A stretch of DNA of 64,000 nt from Przewalskia tangutica (GCA_029844215.1 CM056723.1:9508980-9572979), one strand, 5' to 3'. Numbered from the stretch's first letter, positions 24,011 through 37,300 are shown. Numbers and translations are program-made. Notes: generated from the sequence alone by a model not told the origin.

Positions 24011-24123
24011 CCGCCCCTCATTTAACACTCCTAAATTTTTCCTTTATACTTACCATTAGTCTTCCCCTATAAATTTTTATTCCGTTTATTCCGATGGAGT
24101 CATAAATTTTAAGTTGGAAAAGA

Positions 24124-24139
24124 GGGGGGGGGGGGGGGG
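24124..24139. repeat. G homopolymer, 16 bases
   Basis: An uninterrupted run of 16 G, preceded by GAAAAGA and followed by AGGC. The exact length is unreliable in any assembly. The rest of 24011-24761 shows nothing I can name. Confidence 0.8.
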
Positions 24140-24761
24140 AGGCTTTTCAAGTTAATCAACCGACAAGAGAAAATAGACTATACTAATATACTAGTAAATT
24201 GTACGGATCAAGATATACACTTAGGGTTAGTTGCATTTTGGGGTTAAGGTAGAATTTAAATGAGTACTAAAAGACTTGTTATAGTGGTCCAAATAATGCT
24301 GGACACTTGGTAAGCAATCCACTAGTCTAGTTGATTGTATCTATGATCCCTGTTTAAACAGTCATTTGTTGGCTATCGCAGGAACAACTCCGAGAATGTT
24401 GCGGAGATCGATTAGATTGAAGAAAATATTTGCATCATCTTCATATATTCGAGAGTTATCTATTAATATTTGTTTTCTTGTGCATGTCTTTTGTTCATGA
24501 GTTTGTAGTTAAATGACATTCAGTTAATTTTAAGTGATAATTCTATCGGGTGGGTTGCAGAAATAGAAGCGGAGCTATAATTTTAAGTTATTGAATTTTA
24601 AATTCTAAAAATGCATTCTATTAAGTTTTAAATAAAATATGTATTTATTTTAAGTAAAATTTTAAACAAAAATACAATTATACAAGGTCTGATTCAAATA
24701 AGGGTGGTTTGAATTTTTGGTCGCACTTGAAAAATCTTTATAAAACGACCTTTGTTGCTCG

Positions 24762-25312
24762 TCAAGCATTGTCATAGTAGACTTTCGCAAAGCATCAGAA
24801 GACATAGTCAAGATAATATCATCCACATATAATAATATATAAGCTATGGAAGAACCCCAACGATATATGAATAATGAATTATCAGACCTGTTGTGAGAGA
24901 ACTCAATGGTCGAAAAATAGTCAGAAAACCTCTTATACCAAGCCATGGAGACTGCTTAGTCCATACAAGGACTTCTTCAATAAACAAACATGATGAGGAT
25001 ATCTAGTATCTCTAAACCCTGCGGTGATGATATAGATCGCTCCTTGAGATCACCATGTAGGTAAGCATTCTTCACGTCTAGCTGATGAATGAGCCATGAT
25101 TTCGACAGAGCCAAGCTGAGCACAGTGCGAATGAAAGCCGGCTTGACCACCGGGCTAAACGTCTCACCATAATGTACACCAACCTGCTGAGTCTTACCAT
25201 CACATACAAGTCGAGCCTTATGTCTTGCAAAAGAACCGTCAGAATTATCCTTATGAGAAAAAATTCACATAGACCGAATAATATTAACACCAGAAGGACG
25301 GGGTACCAACTC
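24762..25312 (-). pseudogene. Copia RT fragment, array unit 0
   Basis: Minus strand; contains part of the reverse transcriptase from the ELVPRPSG region through SWLIHQLDVKNAYLHGDL to the catalytic-core motif YILLYVDDIILT. The left edge at about 24762 cuts the domain just after YVDD and joins unrelated AT-rich DNA. It carries the shared TGG-to-TGA stop in the RSM-W-IF motif and a scrambled patch at about 25017-25045 that breaks the frame. Not functional. Confidence 0.85.
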
Positions 25313-27467
25313 TGTGAAGTCCCAAATTATTATTACAATAATAATAATAGTAGTAGGGTGTAGTAGAACATTAAGGATTTAAAGGTAATTAATAATTTCC
25401 TAAGCAAACTAGGGAAAAAACATAAAAGAGGGTATGTACCATAGATGTGATACATCTTAATCTGCCTAACTTATGTCACTTATGTCATATTCTATTTTTA
25501 TATTAACTCTTAAAATAATTTATAACTTGATTTAATCTAAAAGGACCGATTAAATCATGAGAAAACAATTTGCATCTAAACCAAATAGGTTGTAAATGCA
25601 ATAGTAAATGACATATGTGTTAGAAAACAGAGGGAGTGTCAACAAATAACTTCATGCACTAAACCTCTCACATTTCAGCACCTATTAGTTTTAAGCTCCT
25701 ACCAATTTTAAGATTTATTCATTTATAATCCTTTTGTACGTTGAACACATGGAGAAAACCTTTAATTCTCCTCCACTCTTACCCTTCCACCTCCCACGAG
25801 TTATACAAACATCTCTAGTTATATATGTTACTTATACACAAATAAAATACCTAGCACAAAGAATAGAAAATCAGAAAAAAACAAGTGAAAAGAAGAGGAA
25901 AAAAATCTGGAAAAATACCAAGAGGACAAGAACAATAATCAAAATACTAGGGAGCAAAGATCATTTTAGCAACCAAACAACAATCATCTTCACACTTACA
26001 AGGTGAGTTTTCTCACTCAGAAATTCTTGGTAACATCCTTTATTTCAATACATGTTCGAATAAGAATTGAGTGTTGAAAAGAAATAATAAGCTTTTGATT
26101 GTTTAGACAACTAGTTGCGTCATGAACTTTACGAACTGGTTTCACTGAGTTATAATTGTTAGAATTTGATGAAATAAGAAATAATGGTAGACCTCTCTAT
26201 TATTATCATATAGAACCAAAAATGAGTTAAAATGGACATACGATTTAAAAGTTATCATAGTTCAAAGTTCATGCCTTAGATTTGGCCGAAATTCAGAAAG
26301 GCATAATTACGGACTGTTTTTATTGAGTTTTACTTATTAGAATTATATAAAAATTTACATGGTTGTAAATATCTCTGTTACGGACAGATATAGCTAAAGA
26401 AAGGTTAAAACGGACTTACGAGTTGACAGTAATTGTAGTTTGAAGTTGCTGCCTCGGATTCATCGGAATCCAGAAGGGCAGGACGTTGAAACATAAAACT
26501 GTACAAATCCGTGAGAAATATGAAAATTGGTGTTAAATGAAAGATCTAGATCTATCTGTTTTGGACATTTTGAGACCTTACGGAAGTCTATCCGACTTAC
26601 GGATTGAGAGTTATCGCTGTTTAAAGATTCTGCCTCGGGTCTATCGAGATCCAGGAAGGACAGCGAATAAAAGTGTAAAACTGTACCAAATGGTACAGAA
26701 TATGAAAGGATGGTTCACATGGAGACGTGTAGCTCTATATTCTCATCGTTTTGAGATTTTATGGGGCTTGAACGGGTTTACAGATTAGGAGTTATGACTA
26801 TTTTAAGATTTGGTTCTGTTTAATAAAAATTCTGCCGAAACAAACGTCATGTGGCTGTTTTGAGGATAAGTTTGTATTAGTTACCAAAAGTAGTTTTAAA
26901 TGAAATTTGGTACAGTGAAAGATCCCCGTCTTACCTTAGTTTCAGCTTGAGAAACACCTTAATCTTGGCTTAGAACTTGGTTAAGGAACTTAATCTTGTA
27001 AAATAACTTAACTTGTTCTTCACTTGGCCATGGTAATTTCGAAACTTGAAGGCTAAGGAAGAGAGAAGAGAGGATGAAGATGAAGATGTTTTGTATAACA
27101 TAAGTCTTTCAAGCCTTTGTATATGTAGATGTATATAGCACAAGTGGAGGGGGACCCACTTGTCCACAAATATCTTCTTGTCACAAAAATAACTCCCACA
27201 CTTATCCAATATTCTTGAATTTTTTTGATGGACCTCCCCCAAAATTGTGAAATTTTCGATGGCCCCCATATTATCAATGCCAAGACTTAATAATACAATA
27301 CTAAGTCCATAAATCTATTGGAAAGAATTTAACTACGAGTTAATAATTTTCGTCGTCATCTCTGTTGTATCCAAAAAATTTCCCTATAGAAAATGTAACT
27401 ATACTTTTCTTCCAACATTCAAATCTTATATCCTAACTTACGTTCTCATATCCTTGCACTGAAATCA
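25313..27467 (-). repeat. LTR segment, array unit 1
   Basis: 2155 bp. On the minus strand it starts TGATTTCAGTGCAAGGATAT and ends TTTGGGACTTCACA. Compared with the related LTR at 18400-19284 it lacks the first 16 bp (TGTTACACCCCG...). It carries a TATA-like region at about 27115-27140, a leader near 27040-27090, a splice-donor-like AACTAAG/GTAAGA near 26930, and an imperfect (TTA)n/(TAA)n stretch near 25328-25350. The plus-strand frame at 26537-26788 recurs in all units but shows no protein motif. Confidence 0.8.
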
Positions 27468-28782
27468 CCATCTAAAATTGAATATCCATCTCTATGTGAA
27501 TATCCATCTCTATGTGTTTAGTGCGCTGATGCTGAACTGGATTACCAGAAAGATAGATGACACATACATTATCACAATATACTAAGGTAGCCTTCTGAAT
27601 AGGACAATGAAGCTCTAAAATTAGATTACGTAACCATCGTGACTCAGAAACCACATTAGCTACCCCTCGATACTCGGCCTCTGCACTTGAGCGTGAAAAC
27701 GTGGATTGATACTGATGCACTACGACCAAGTTATTACCTAAAAACATGCAATAGCCAAACGTAGAACGCCTGATGTCAGGACAACCACCCCAATCAGCAT
27801 TTGTATAGGAGACAAGTGTAGACGTCGACGAAAGATACAAATGCAAGCCATAATCAAGTGTTCCCTGAATGTACCTAAAAATGAGTTTGAGCGGATTCAT
27901 ATGTTCAATCCTGGGATCATGCATAAACAAACACACCTCATGTACGACATATGTAATATCAGTTCACATGAACGTAAGATACTGAAGGGCGCCTGCAGGA
28001 CTACGATAGCGGGTCAAATCCTCATAGGGAGAGCCAGTTGCAGCACCCAATTTGGGTTTAGTATCAACTGGAGTAGAAGTGGACTTACATGATGACATCC
28101 CAACCCTCTCAATGATCTCTGATGCATACTTCTTCTGTGATAATAATAATCCACCTGCATGACGAGTGACAATAATCCTAAAAAAATAACTCAATGGGCC
28201 CAAGTCTTTCATGGCAAACTCAGAACTGAGAATTGTCATAGTAGACTTTCGCAAAGCATCAGAAGAGATAGTCAAGATAATATCATCCACATATAATAAT
28301 ATATAAGTCATGGAAGAACCCCAACGATATATGAATAATGAATTATCAGACCTGTTGTGAGAGAACCCAATGGTCGAAAAATAGTCAGCAAACCTATTAT
28401 ACCAAGCCCGTGGAGACTGCTTAAGTTCATACAAGGACTTCTTCAATAAACAAACATGATGAGGATATCTAGTATCTCTAAACCCCAAGGGCTGATGCAT
28501 ATAGACTGTCTCCTTGAGATCACCATGTAGGTAAGCATTCTTCACGTCTAGCTGATGAATGAGCCATGATTTCGACAGAGCCAAGCTGAGCACAGTGCGA
28601 ATGAAAGCCGGCTTGAACACCAGGCTAAACGTCTCACCACAATGTACACCAACCTGCTGAGTCTTACCATCACATACAAGTCGAGCCTTATATCTTGCAA
28701 AAGAACCGTCAGAATTATCCTTATGAGAAAAAATTCACATAGACCGAATAATATTAACACCAGATGGACGGGGTACCAACTC
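27468..28782 (-). pseudogene. Copia RT and RNase H fragment, array unit 1
   Basis: Minus strand. RT motifs: ARLVCDGKTQQVGVHYGETF, SWLIHQLDVKNAYLHGDLKE, YILLYVDDIILT and SPAGALQYLTF. RNase H motifs: YTNADWGGCPDIRRSTFGYC, SSAEAEYRGVANV and QHQRTKHIEMDIH. It starts at ELVPRPSG, so the RT N-terminus, integrase and gag are absent. It ends just after KHIEMDI, where an 18-bp duplication (two copies of the HIEMDI codons) runs into the LTR. In-frame TGA stops break the RSM-W-IF motif and the segment after LQYLTF. This is the best preserved copy around GDLKETVYMHQPLGF. Confidence 0.9.
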
Positions 28783-30943
28783 TGTGAAGTCCCAAATTAT
28801 TATTACAATAATAATAATAATAGTAGTAGAGTGTAGTAGAACATTAAGGATTTAAAGGTAATTAATAATTTCCTAAGCAAACTAGGGAAAAAACAGAAAA
28901 GAGGGTATGTACCATAGATGTGATACATCTTAATCTGCCTAACTTATGTCACTTATGTCATATTCTATTTTTATATTAACTCTTAAAATAATTTATAACT
29001 TGATTTAATCTAAAAGGACCGATTAAATCATGAGAAAACAATTTGCATCTAAACCAAATAGGTTGTAAATGCAATAGTAAATGACATATGTGTTAGAAAA
29101 CAGAGGGAGTGTCAACAAATAACTTCATGCACTAAACCTCTCACATTTCAGCACCTATTAGTTTTAAGCTCCTACCAATTTTAAGATTTATTCATTTATA
29201 ATCCTTTTGTACGTTGAACACATGGAGAAAACCTTTAATTCTCCTCCACTCTTACCCTTCCACCTCCCACGAGTTATACAAACATCTCTAGTTATATATG
29301 TTACTTATACACAAATAAAATACCTAGCACAAAGAATAGAAAATCAGAAAAAAATAAGTGAAAAGAAGAGGAAAAAAATATGGAAAAATACCAAGAGGAC
29401 AAGAAGAACAAGAATCAAAATACTAGGGAGCAAAGATCATTTTAGCAACCAAACAACAATCATCTTCACACTTACAAGGTGAGTTTTCTCACTCAGAAAT
29501 TCTTGGTAACATCCTTTATTTCAATACATGTTCGAATAAGAATTGAGTGTTGAAAAGAAATAATAAGCTTTTGATTGTTTAGACAACTAGTTGCGTCATG
29601 AACTTTACGAACTGGTTTCACTGAGTTATAATTGTTAGAATTTGATGAAATAAGAAATAATGGTACACCTCTCTATTATTATCATATAGAACTAAAAATG
29701 AGTTAAAATGGACATACGATTTAAAAGTTATCATAGTTCAAAGTTCATGCCTTAGATTTGGTCGAAATTCAGAAAAGCATAATTACAGACTGTTTTTATT
29801 GAGTTTTACATATTAGAATTATATAAAAATTTACATGGTTGTAAATATCTCTGTTACGGACAGATATAGCTAAAGAAAGGTTAAAACGGACTTACGAGTT
29901 GACATTAATTGTAGTTTGAAGTTGCTGCCTCGGATTCATCGGAATCCAGAAGGGCAGGACGTTGAAACGTAAAACTGTACAAATCCGTGAGAAATATGAA
30001 AATTGGTGTTAAATGAAAGGTCTAGATCTCTCTGTTTTGGACATTTTGAGACCTTACGGAAGTCTATCCGACTTACGGATTGAGAGTTATCGCTCTTTAA
30101 AGATTCTGCCTCGGGTCTATCGAGATCCAGGAAGGACAGCGAATAAAAGTGTAAAAGTGTACCAAATGGTACAGAATATGAAAGGATGGTTCACATGGAG
30201 ACGTGTAGATCTATATTCTCATCGTTTTGAGATTTTATGGGGCTTGAACGGGTTTACAGATTAAGAGTTATGACTATTTTAAGATTTGGTTCTGTTTAAT
30301 AAAAATTCTGCCGAAACAAACGTCATGTGGCTGTTTTGAGGATAAGTTTGTGTTAGTTACCAAAAGTAGTTTTAAATGAAATTTGGTACAGTGAAATATC
30401 CCCGTCTTACCTTAGTTTCAGCTTGAGAAACACCTTAATCTTGGCTTAGAACTTGGTTAAGGAACTTAATCTTGTAAAATAACTTAACTTGTTCTTCACT
30501 TGGCCATGGTAATTTCGAAACTTGAAGGCTAAGGAAGAGAGAAGAGAGGATGAAGATGAAGATGTTTTGTATAACATAAGTCTTTCAAGCCTTTGTATAT
30601 GTAGATGTATATAACACAAGTGGAGGGGGACCCACTTGTCCACAAATATCTTCTTGTCACAAAAATAACTCCCACACTTAGCCAATATTCTTGAAATTTT
30701 TTGATGGACCTCCCCCAAAATTGTGAAATTTTCGATGGCCCCCATATTATCAATGCCAAGACTTAATAATACAATACTAAGTCCATAAATCTATTGGAAA
30801 GAATTTAACTACTAGTTAATAATTTTCGTCGTCATCTCTGTTGTATCCAAAAAATTTCCCTATAGAAAATGTAACTATACTTTCCTTCCAACATTCAAAT
30901 CTTATATCCTAACTTACGTTCTCATATCCTTGCACTGAAATTA
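28783..30943 (-). repeat. LTR segment, array unit 2
   Basis: 2161 bp, same edges and internal landmarks as 25313-27467, with about 2 percent scattered differences over the parts I compared by eye. Confidence 0.8.
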
Positions 30944-32258
30944 CCATCTAAAATTGAATATACATCTCTATGTGAATATCCATCTCTATGTGTTTAGTGC
31001 GCTGATGCTGAATTGAATTACCAGAAAGGTAGATGACACTTACATTATCACAATATACTAAGGTAGTCTTCTGAATAGGACAATGAAGCTCTAAAAGTAG
31101 ATTACGTAACCATCATGACTCAGAAACCACATTAGCTACCTCTCGATACTCGGCCTCTGCACTTGAGCGTGAAAACGTGGATTGATACTTGACAGACCAT
31201 GAGACCAAGTTATTACCTAAAAACATGCAATAGCCAAACGTAGAACGCCTGATGTCAGGACAACCACCCCAATCAGCATTTGTATAGGAGACAAGTGTAG
31301 ACGTCGACGAAAGATACAAATGCAAGCCATAATCAAGTGTTCCCTGAATGTACCTAAAAATGAGTTTGAGCGGATTCATATGTTCAATCCTGGGATCATG
31401 CATAAACAAACACAATTCATGTACGACATATGTAATATCAGTTCACATGAACGTAAGATACTGAAGGGCGCCTGCAGGACTACGATAGCGGGTCAGATCC
31501 TCATAGGGAGAGCCAGTTGCAGCACCCAATTTGGGTTTAGTATCAACTGGAGTAGAAGTGGACTTACATGATGACATCCCAGCCCTCTCAATGATCTCTG
31601 ATGCATACTTCTTCTGTGAAAAGAATAATCCACCTGCATGACGAGTGACAACAATCCTAAAAAAATAACTCAATGGGCCCAAGTCTTTCATGGCAAACTC
31701 AGAACTGAGCATTGTCAAAGTAGAATTTCGCAAAGCATCAGAAGAGATAGTAAAGATAATATCATCCACATATAATAATATATAAGTCATGGAAGAACCC
31801 CAACGATATATGAATAATGAATTATCAGACCTGTTGTGAGAGAATCCAATGGTCGAAAAATAGTCTGCAAACCTCTTATACCAAGCCCGTGGAGACTGCT
31901 TAAGTTCATACAAGGGCTTCTTCAATAAACAAACATGATGAGGATATCTAGTATCTCTAAACCCCGCGGCTGATGACATAGATCGCCTCTCGAGATCACC
32001 ATGTAGGTAAGCATTCTTCACGTCTAGCTGATGAATGAGCCATGATTTCGACAGAGCCAAGCTGAGCACAGTGCGAATGAAAGCCGGCTTGACCAACGGG
32101 CTAAACGTCTCACCACAATGTACACCAACCTGCTGAGTCTTACCATCACATACAAGTCGAGCCTTATGTCTTGCAAAAGAACCGTCAGAATTATCCTTAT
32201 GAGAAAAAATTCACATAGACCGAATAATATTAACACCAGATGGACGGGGTACCAACTC
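30944..32258 (-). pseudogene. Copia RT and RNase H fragment, array unit 2
   Basis: Minus strand, same extent as 27468-28782 (1315 bp). RT (YVDDIIFT) and RNase H (YTNADWGGCPD) motifs are recognisable. It shares the two internal stops with the other units and carries a scrambled patch at about 31963-31992 that destroys the KETVYMHQPL segment. RNase H begins at the LFMHDPRIEHMNPLKL part of the fragment. Confidence 0.9.
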
Positions 32259-34407
32259 TGTGAAGTCCCAAATTATTATTACAATAATAATAATAGTAGT
32301 AGGGTGTAGTAGAACATTAAGGATTTAAAGGTAATTAATAATTTCCTAAGCAAACTAGGGAAAAAACAGAAAAGAGGGTATGTACCATAGATGTGATACA
32401 TCTTAATCTGCCTAACTTATGTCACTTATGTCATATTCTATTTTTATATTAACTCTTAAAATAATTTATAACTTCATTTAATCTAAAAGGACCGATTAAA
32501 TCATGAGAAAACAATTTGCATCTAAACCAAATAGGTTGTAAATGCAATAGTAAATGACATATGTGTTAGAAAACAGAGGGAGTGTCAACAAATAAATTCA
32601 TGCACTAAACCTCTCACATTTCAGCACCTATTAGTTTTAAGCTCCTACCAATTTTAAGATTTATTCATTTATAATCCTTTTGTACGTTGAACACATGGAG
32701 AAAACCTTTAATTCTCCTCCACTCTTACCCTTCCACCTCCCACGAGTTATACAAACATCTCTAGTTATATATGTTACTTATACATAAATAAAATACCTAG
32801 CACAAAGAATAGAAAATCAGAAAAAAACAAGTGAAAAGAAGAGGAAAAAAATCTGGAAAAATACCAAGAGGACAAGAACAATAATCAAAATACTAGGGAG
32901 CAAATATCATTTTAGCAACCAAACAACAATCATCTTCACACTTACAAGGTGAGTTTTCTCACTCAGAAATTCTTGGTAACATCCTTTATTTCAATACATG
33001 TTCGAATAAGAATTGAGTGTTGAAAAGAAATAATAAGCTTTTGATTGTTTAGACAACTAGTTGCGTCATGAACTTTACGAACTGGTTTCACTGAGTTATA
33101 ATTGTTAGAATTTGATGAAATAAGAAATAATGGTACACCTCTCTATTATTTTCATATAGAACCAAAAATGAATTAAAATGGACATACGATTTAAAAGTTA
33201 TCATAGTTCAAAATTCATGCCTTAGATTTGGCCGAAATTCAGAAAGACATAATTACAGACTGTTTTTATTGAGTTTTACTTATTAGAATTATATAAAAAT
33301 TTACATGGTTGTAAATATCTCTGTTACGGACATATATAGCTAAAGAAAGGTTAAAACGGACTTACGAGTTGACAGTAATTATAGTTTGAAGTTGCTGCCT
33401 CGTATTCATCGGAATCCAGAAGGGCATGACGTTGAAACGTAAAACTGTACAAATCCGTGAGAACTCTGAAAATTGGTGTTAAATGAAAGGTCTAGATCCC
33501 TCTGTTTTGGACATTTTGAGACCTTACGGAAGTCTATCCGACTTACGGATTGAGAGTTATCACTGTTTAAAGATTCTGCCTCGGGTCTATCGAGATCCAG
33601 GAAGGACAGCGAATAAAAGTGTAAAACTGTACCAAATGGTACATAATATGAAAGGATGGTTCACATGGAGACGTGTAGCTCTATATTCTCATCATTTTGA
33701 GATTTTATGGGGCTTGAACGGGTTTACAGATTAGGAGTTATGACTATTTTAATATTTGGTTCTGTTTAATAAAAATTCTGCCGAAACAAACGTCATGTGG
33801 CTGTTTTGAGAATAAGTTTATGTTAGTTACCAAAAGTAGTTTTAAATGAAATTTGGTACAGTGAAAGATCCCCGTCTTACCTTAGTTTCAGCTTGAGAAA
33901 CACCTTAATCTTGACTTAGAACTTGGTTAAGGAACTTAATCTTGTAAAATAACTTAACTTGTTCTTCACTTGGCCATGGTAATTTCGAAACTTGAAGGCT
34001 AAGGAAGAGAGAAGAGAGGATGAAGATGTTTTGTATAACATAAGTCTTTCAAGCCTGTGTATATGTAGATGTATATAGCACAAGTGGAGGGGGACCCACT
34101 TGTCCACAAATATCTTCTTGTCACAAAAATAACTCTCACACTTAGCCAATATTCTTGAATTTTTTTGATGGACCTCCCCCAAAATTGTGAAATTTTCGAT
34201 GGCCCCCATATTATCAATGCCAAGACTTAATAATACAATACTAAGTCCATAAATCTATTGGAAAGAATTTAACTACTAGTTAATAATTTTCGTCATCATC
34301 TCTGTTGTATCCAAAAAATTTCCCTATAGAAAATGTAACTATACTTTTCTTCCAACATTCAAATCTTATATCCTAACTTACGTTCTCATATCCTTGCATT
34401 GAAATCA
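32259..34407 (-). repeat. LTR segment, array unit 3
   Basis: 2149 bp, same edges as the other LTR segments. It has a short deletion in the GATGAAGAT microrepeat near 34018-34030 relative to units 1 and 2. Confidence 0.8.
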
Positions 34408-35692
34408 CCATCTAAAATTGAATATACATCTCTATGTGTTTAGTGCGCTGATGCTGAACTGGATTACTAGAAAGGTAGATGACACTTACATTATCACAAT
34501 ATACTAAGGTAGCCTTCTGAATAGGACAATGAAGCTCTAAAAGTAGATTATGTAACCATCATGACTCAGAAACCACATTAGCTACCCCTCGATACTCGGC
34601 CTCTGCACTTGAGCGTGAAAACGTGGATTGATACTTGACAGACCATGAGACCAAGTTATTACCTAAAAACATGCAATAGCCAAACGTAGAACGTCTGATG
34701 TCAGGACAACCACCCCAATCAGCATTTGTATAGGAGACAAGTGTAGACGTCGACGAAAGATACAAATGCAAGCCATAATCAAGTGTTCCCTGAATGTACC
34801 TAAAAATGAGTTTGAACGGATTCATATGTTCAATCCTGGGATCATGCATAAACAAACACACCTGATGTACGACATATGTAATATCAGTTCACATGAACGT
34901 AAGATATCAAGGGCGCTGCGCAGACTACGATTATCATGTCGATCCTCATAGGAGAGCTTCAAAGCACCCAATTTGGGTTTAGTATCAACTGGAGTAGAAG
35001 TGGACTTACATGATGACATCCCAGCCCTCTCAATGATCTCTGATGCATACTTCTTCTGTGATAAGAATAATCCACCTGCATGACGAGTGACAACAATCCT
35101 AAAAAAATAACTCAATGGGCCCAAGTCTTTCATGACAAACTCAGAACTGAGCATTGTCAAAGTAGACTTTCGCAAAGCATCAGAAGAGATAGTCAAGATA
35201 ATATCATCCACATATAATAATATATAAGTCATGGAAGAACCCCAACGATATATGAATAATGAATTATCAGACCTGTTGTGAGAGAACCCAATGGTCGAAA
35301 AATAGTCAGCAAACCTCTTATACCAAGCCCGTGGAGACTGCTTAAGTTCATACAAGGACTTCTTCAATAAACAAACATGATGAGGATATCTAGTATCTCT
35401 AAACCCCGCGGTCGATGACATAGATCGCTCTCGAGATCACCATGTAGTAAGCATTCTTCACGCCTACGATGAATGAGCCATGATTTCGACAGAGCTGCCG
35501 AGCACAATATGAATGAAAGCCGGCTGACCACAAGCTAAACGTCTCACCACAATGTACACCAACCTGCTGAGTCTTACCATCACATATAAGTCGAGCCTTA
35601 TGTCTTGCAAAAGAACCGTCAGAATTATCCTTATGAGAAAAAATTCACATAGACCGAATAATATTAACACCAAATGGACGGGGTACCAACTC
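34408..35692 (-). pseudogene. Copia RT and RNase H fragment, array unit 3
   Basis: Minus strand, 1285 bp. Same domains as the other units, but with three clusters of small indels (about 34904-34965, 35404-35445 and 35460-35540) within otherwise near-identical sequence. One 18-bp duplication at the RNase H end seen in units 1 and 2 is absent. Non-functional. Confidence 0.9.
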
Positions 35693-36735
35693 TGTGAAGT
35701 CCCAAATTATTATTACAATAATAATAATAGTAGTAGGGTGTAGTAGAACATTAATGATTTAAAGGTAATTAATAATTTCCTAAGCAAACTAGGGAAAAAA
35801 CAGAAAAGAGGGTATGTACCATAGATGTGATACATCTTAATCTGCCTAACTTATGTCACTTATGTCATATTCTATTTTTATATTAACTCTTAAAATAATT
35901 TATAACTTGATTTAATCTAAAAGGACCGATTAAATCATGAGAAAACAATTTGCATCTAAACCAAATAGGTTGTAAATGCAATAGTAAATGACATATGTGT
36001 TAGAAAATAGAGGGAGTGTCAACAAATAACTTCATGCACTAAACCTCTCACATTTCAGCACCTATTAGTTTTAAGCTCCTACCAATTTTAAGATTTATTC
36101 ATTTATAATCCTTTTGTACGTTGAACACATGGAGAAAACCTTTAATTCTGCTCCACTCTTACCCTTTCACCTCCCACGAGTTATACAAACATCTCTAGTT
36201 ATATATGTTACTTATACACAAATAAATACCTAACACAAAGAATAGGAAATCAGAAAAAAACATGTGAAAAGAAGAGGAAAAAAATCTGGAAAAATACCAA
36301 GAGGACAAGAAGAACAAGAATCAAAATACTAGGGAGCAAATATCATTTTAGCAACCAAACAACAATCATATTCACACTTACAAGGTGAGTTTTCTCACTC
36401 AGAAATTCTTGGTAACATCCTTTATTTCAATACATGTTCGAATAAGAATTGAGTGTTGAAAAGAAATAATAAGCTTTTGATTGTTTAGACAACTAGTTGC
36501 GTCATGAACTTTACGAACTGGTTTCACTGAGTTATAATTGTTAGAATTTGATGAAATAAGAAATAATGGTACACCTCTCTATTATTATCATATAGAACCA
36601 AAAATGAGTTAAAATGGACATACGATTTAAAAGTTATCATAGTTCAAAGTTCATGCCTTAGATTTGGCCGAAATTCAAAAAGGCATAATTACGGACTGTT
36701 TTTATTGAGTTTTACTTATTATAATTATATAAAAA
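35693..36735 (-). repeat. LTR segment, array unit 4, truncated
   Basis: Matches the first 1.04 kb (plus-strand order) of the other LTR segments and breaks off at AATTATATAAAAAT/AGTCAGAAAACC, where it joins a copia RT fragment directly. The junction marks the right end of the array. Confidence 0.85.
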
Positions 36736-37300
36736 TAGTCAGAAAACCTCTTATACCAAGCCCGTGGAGACTTCTTAGTCCATACAAGGACTTCTTCAAT
36801 AAACAAACATGATGAGGATATCTAGTATCTCTAAACCCCAAGGGCTGATGCATATAGACTGTCTCCTTGAGATCACCATGTAGGAATGCATTCTTCACGT
36901 CTAGCTGATGAATGAGCCATGATTTCAACAGAGCCAAGCTGAGCACAGTGTGAATGAAAGCCGACTTGACCACCGGGCTAAACGTCTCACCACAATGTAT
37001 ACCAACCTGCTGAGTCTTACCATCACCTACAAGTCGAGCCTTATGTCTTACAAAAGAACCGTCAGAATTATCCTTATGAGAAAAAATTCACATAGACCGA
37101 ATAATATTAACACCAGATGGACGGGGTACCAACTCCACGTCTTATTATCAATAAGAGCATTATATTCATCAGTCATGACAATTTTCAAATTAGGATCATT
37201 TAAGGCAGACACATGATTACGGGGTAAGAGTGATTTAAGAACATTAGAATTCAAATTAAAATGTCTTTTTGATTTAAAAATACTCTGTTGACTGCAAGTG
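36736..37300 (-). pseudogene. Copia RT N-terminal part, left of the Athila insertion
   Basis: Minus strand: RT from the linker SLLPRNHVSALNDPN and DEYNALIDNKTW through RHKARL-type sequence to HQPLGFRDTRYPHHVCLLKK. Unlike the array units it continues upstream past the ELVP point, so it is the RT of a longer copia element. The remainder of that element (integrase, protease, gag) resumes at 45848 beyond the inserted Athila element. It carries the same TGA in the RSM-W-IF motif as the array, so the array and this element share a dead ancestor. Confidence 0.85.

Larger units (their letters stand above)
24762..36735 (-). repeat. Tandem array of about 3.47-kb chimeric retrotransposon units
   Basis: Homologous landmarks recur at spacings of 3434-3479 bp (for example 25172, 28642, 32118, 35552, and 26537, 30013, 33483). 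Each unit is, on the minus strand, a copia RT/RNase H fragment of about 1.3 kb joined to a roughly 2.15-kb LTR that ends at the junction ACTTCACA/GAGTTGGTACC. There are three full LTR segments and one truncated one, three nearly full RT/RNase H segments and one partial one at the left edge. Copies differ by a few percent except in local scrambled patches. All inspected copies share the same internal stop codons, so they descend from one already dead unit. Confidence 0.9.

Noticed and set aside
26537..33734. 83-codon plus-strand frame present in three array units (starts 26537, 30013, 33483)
   Set aside because: It is conserved only because the units are recent copies; no motif, and it lies inside LTR sequence.
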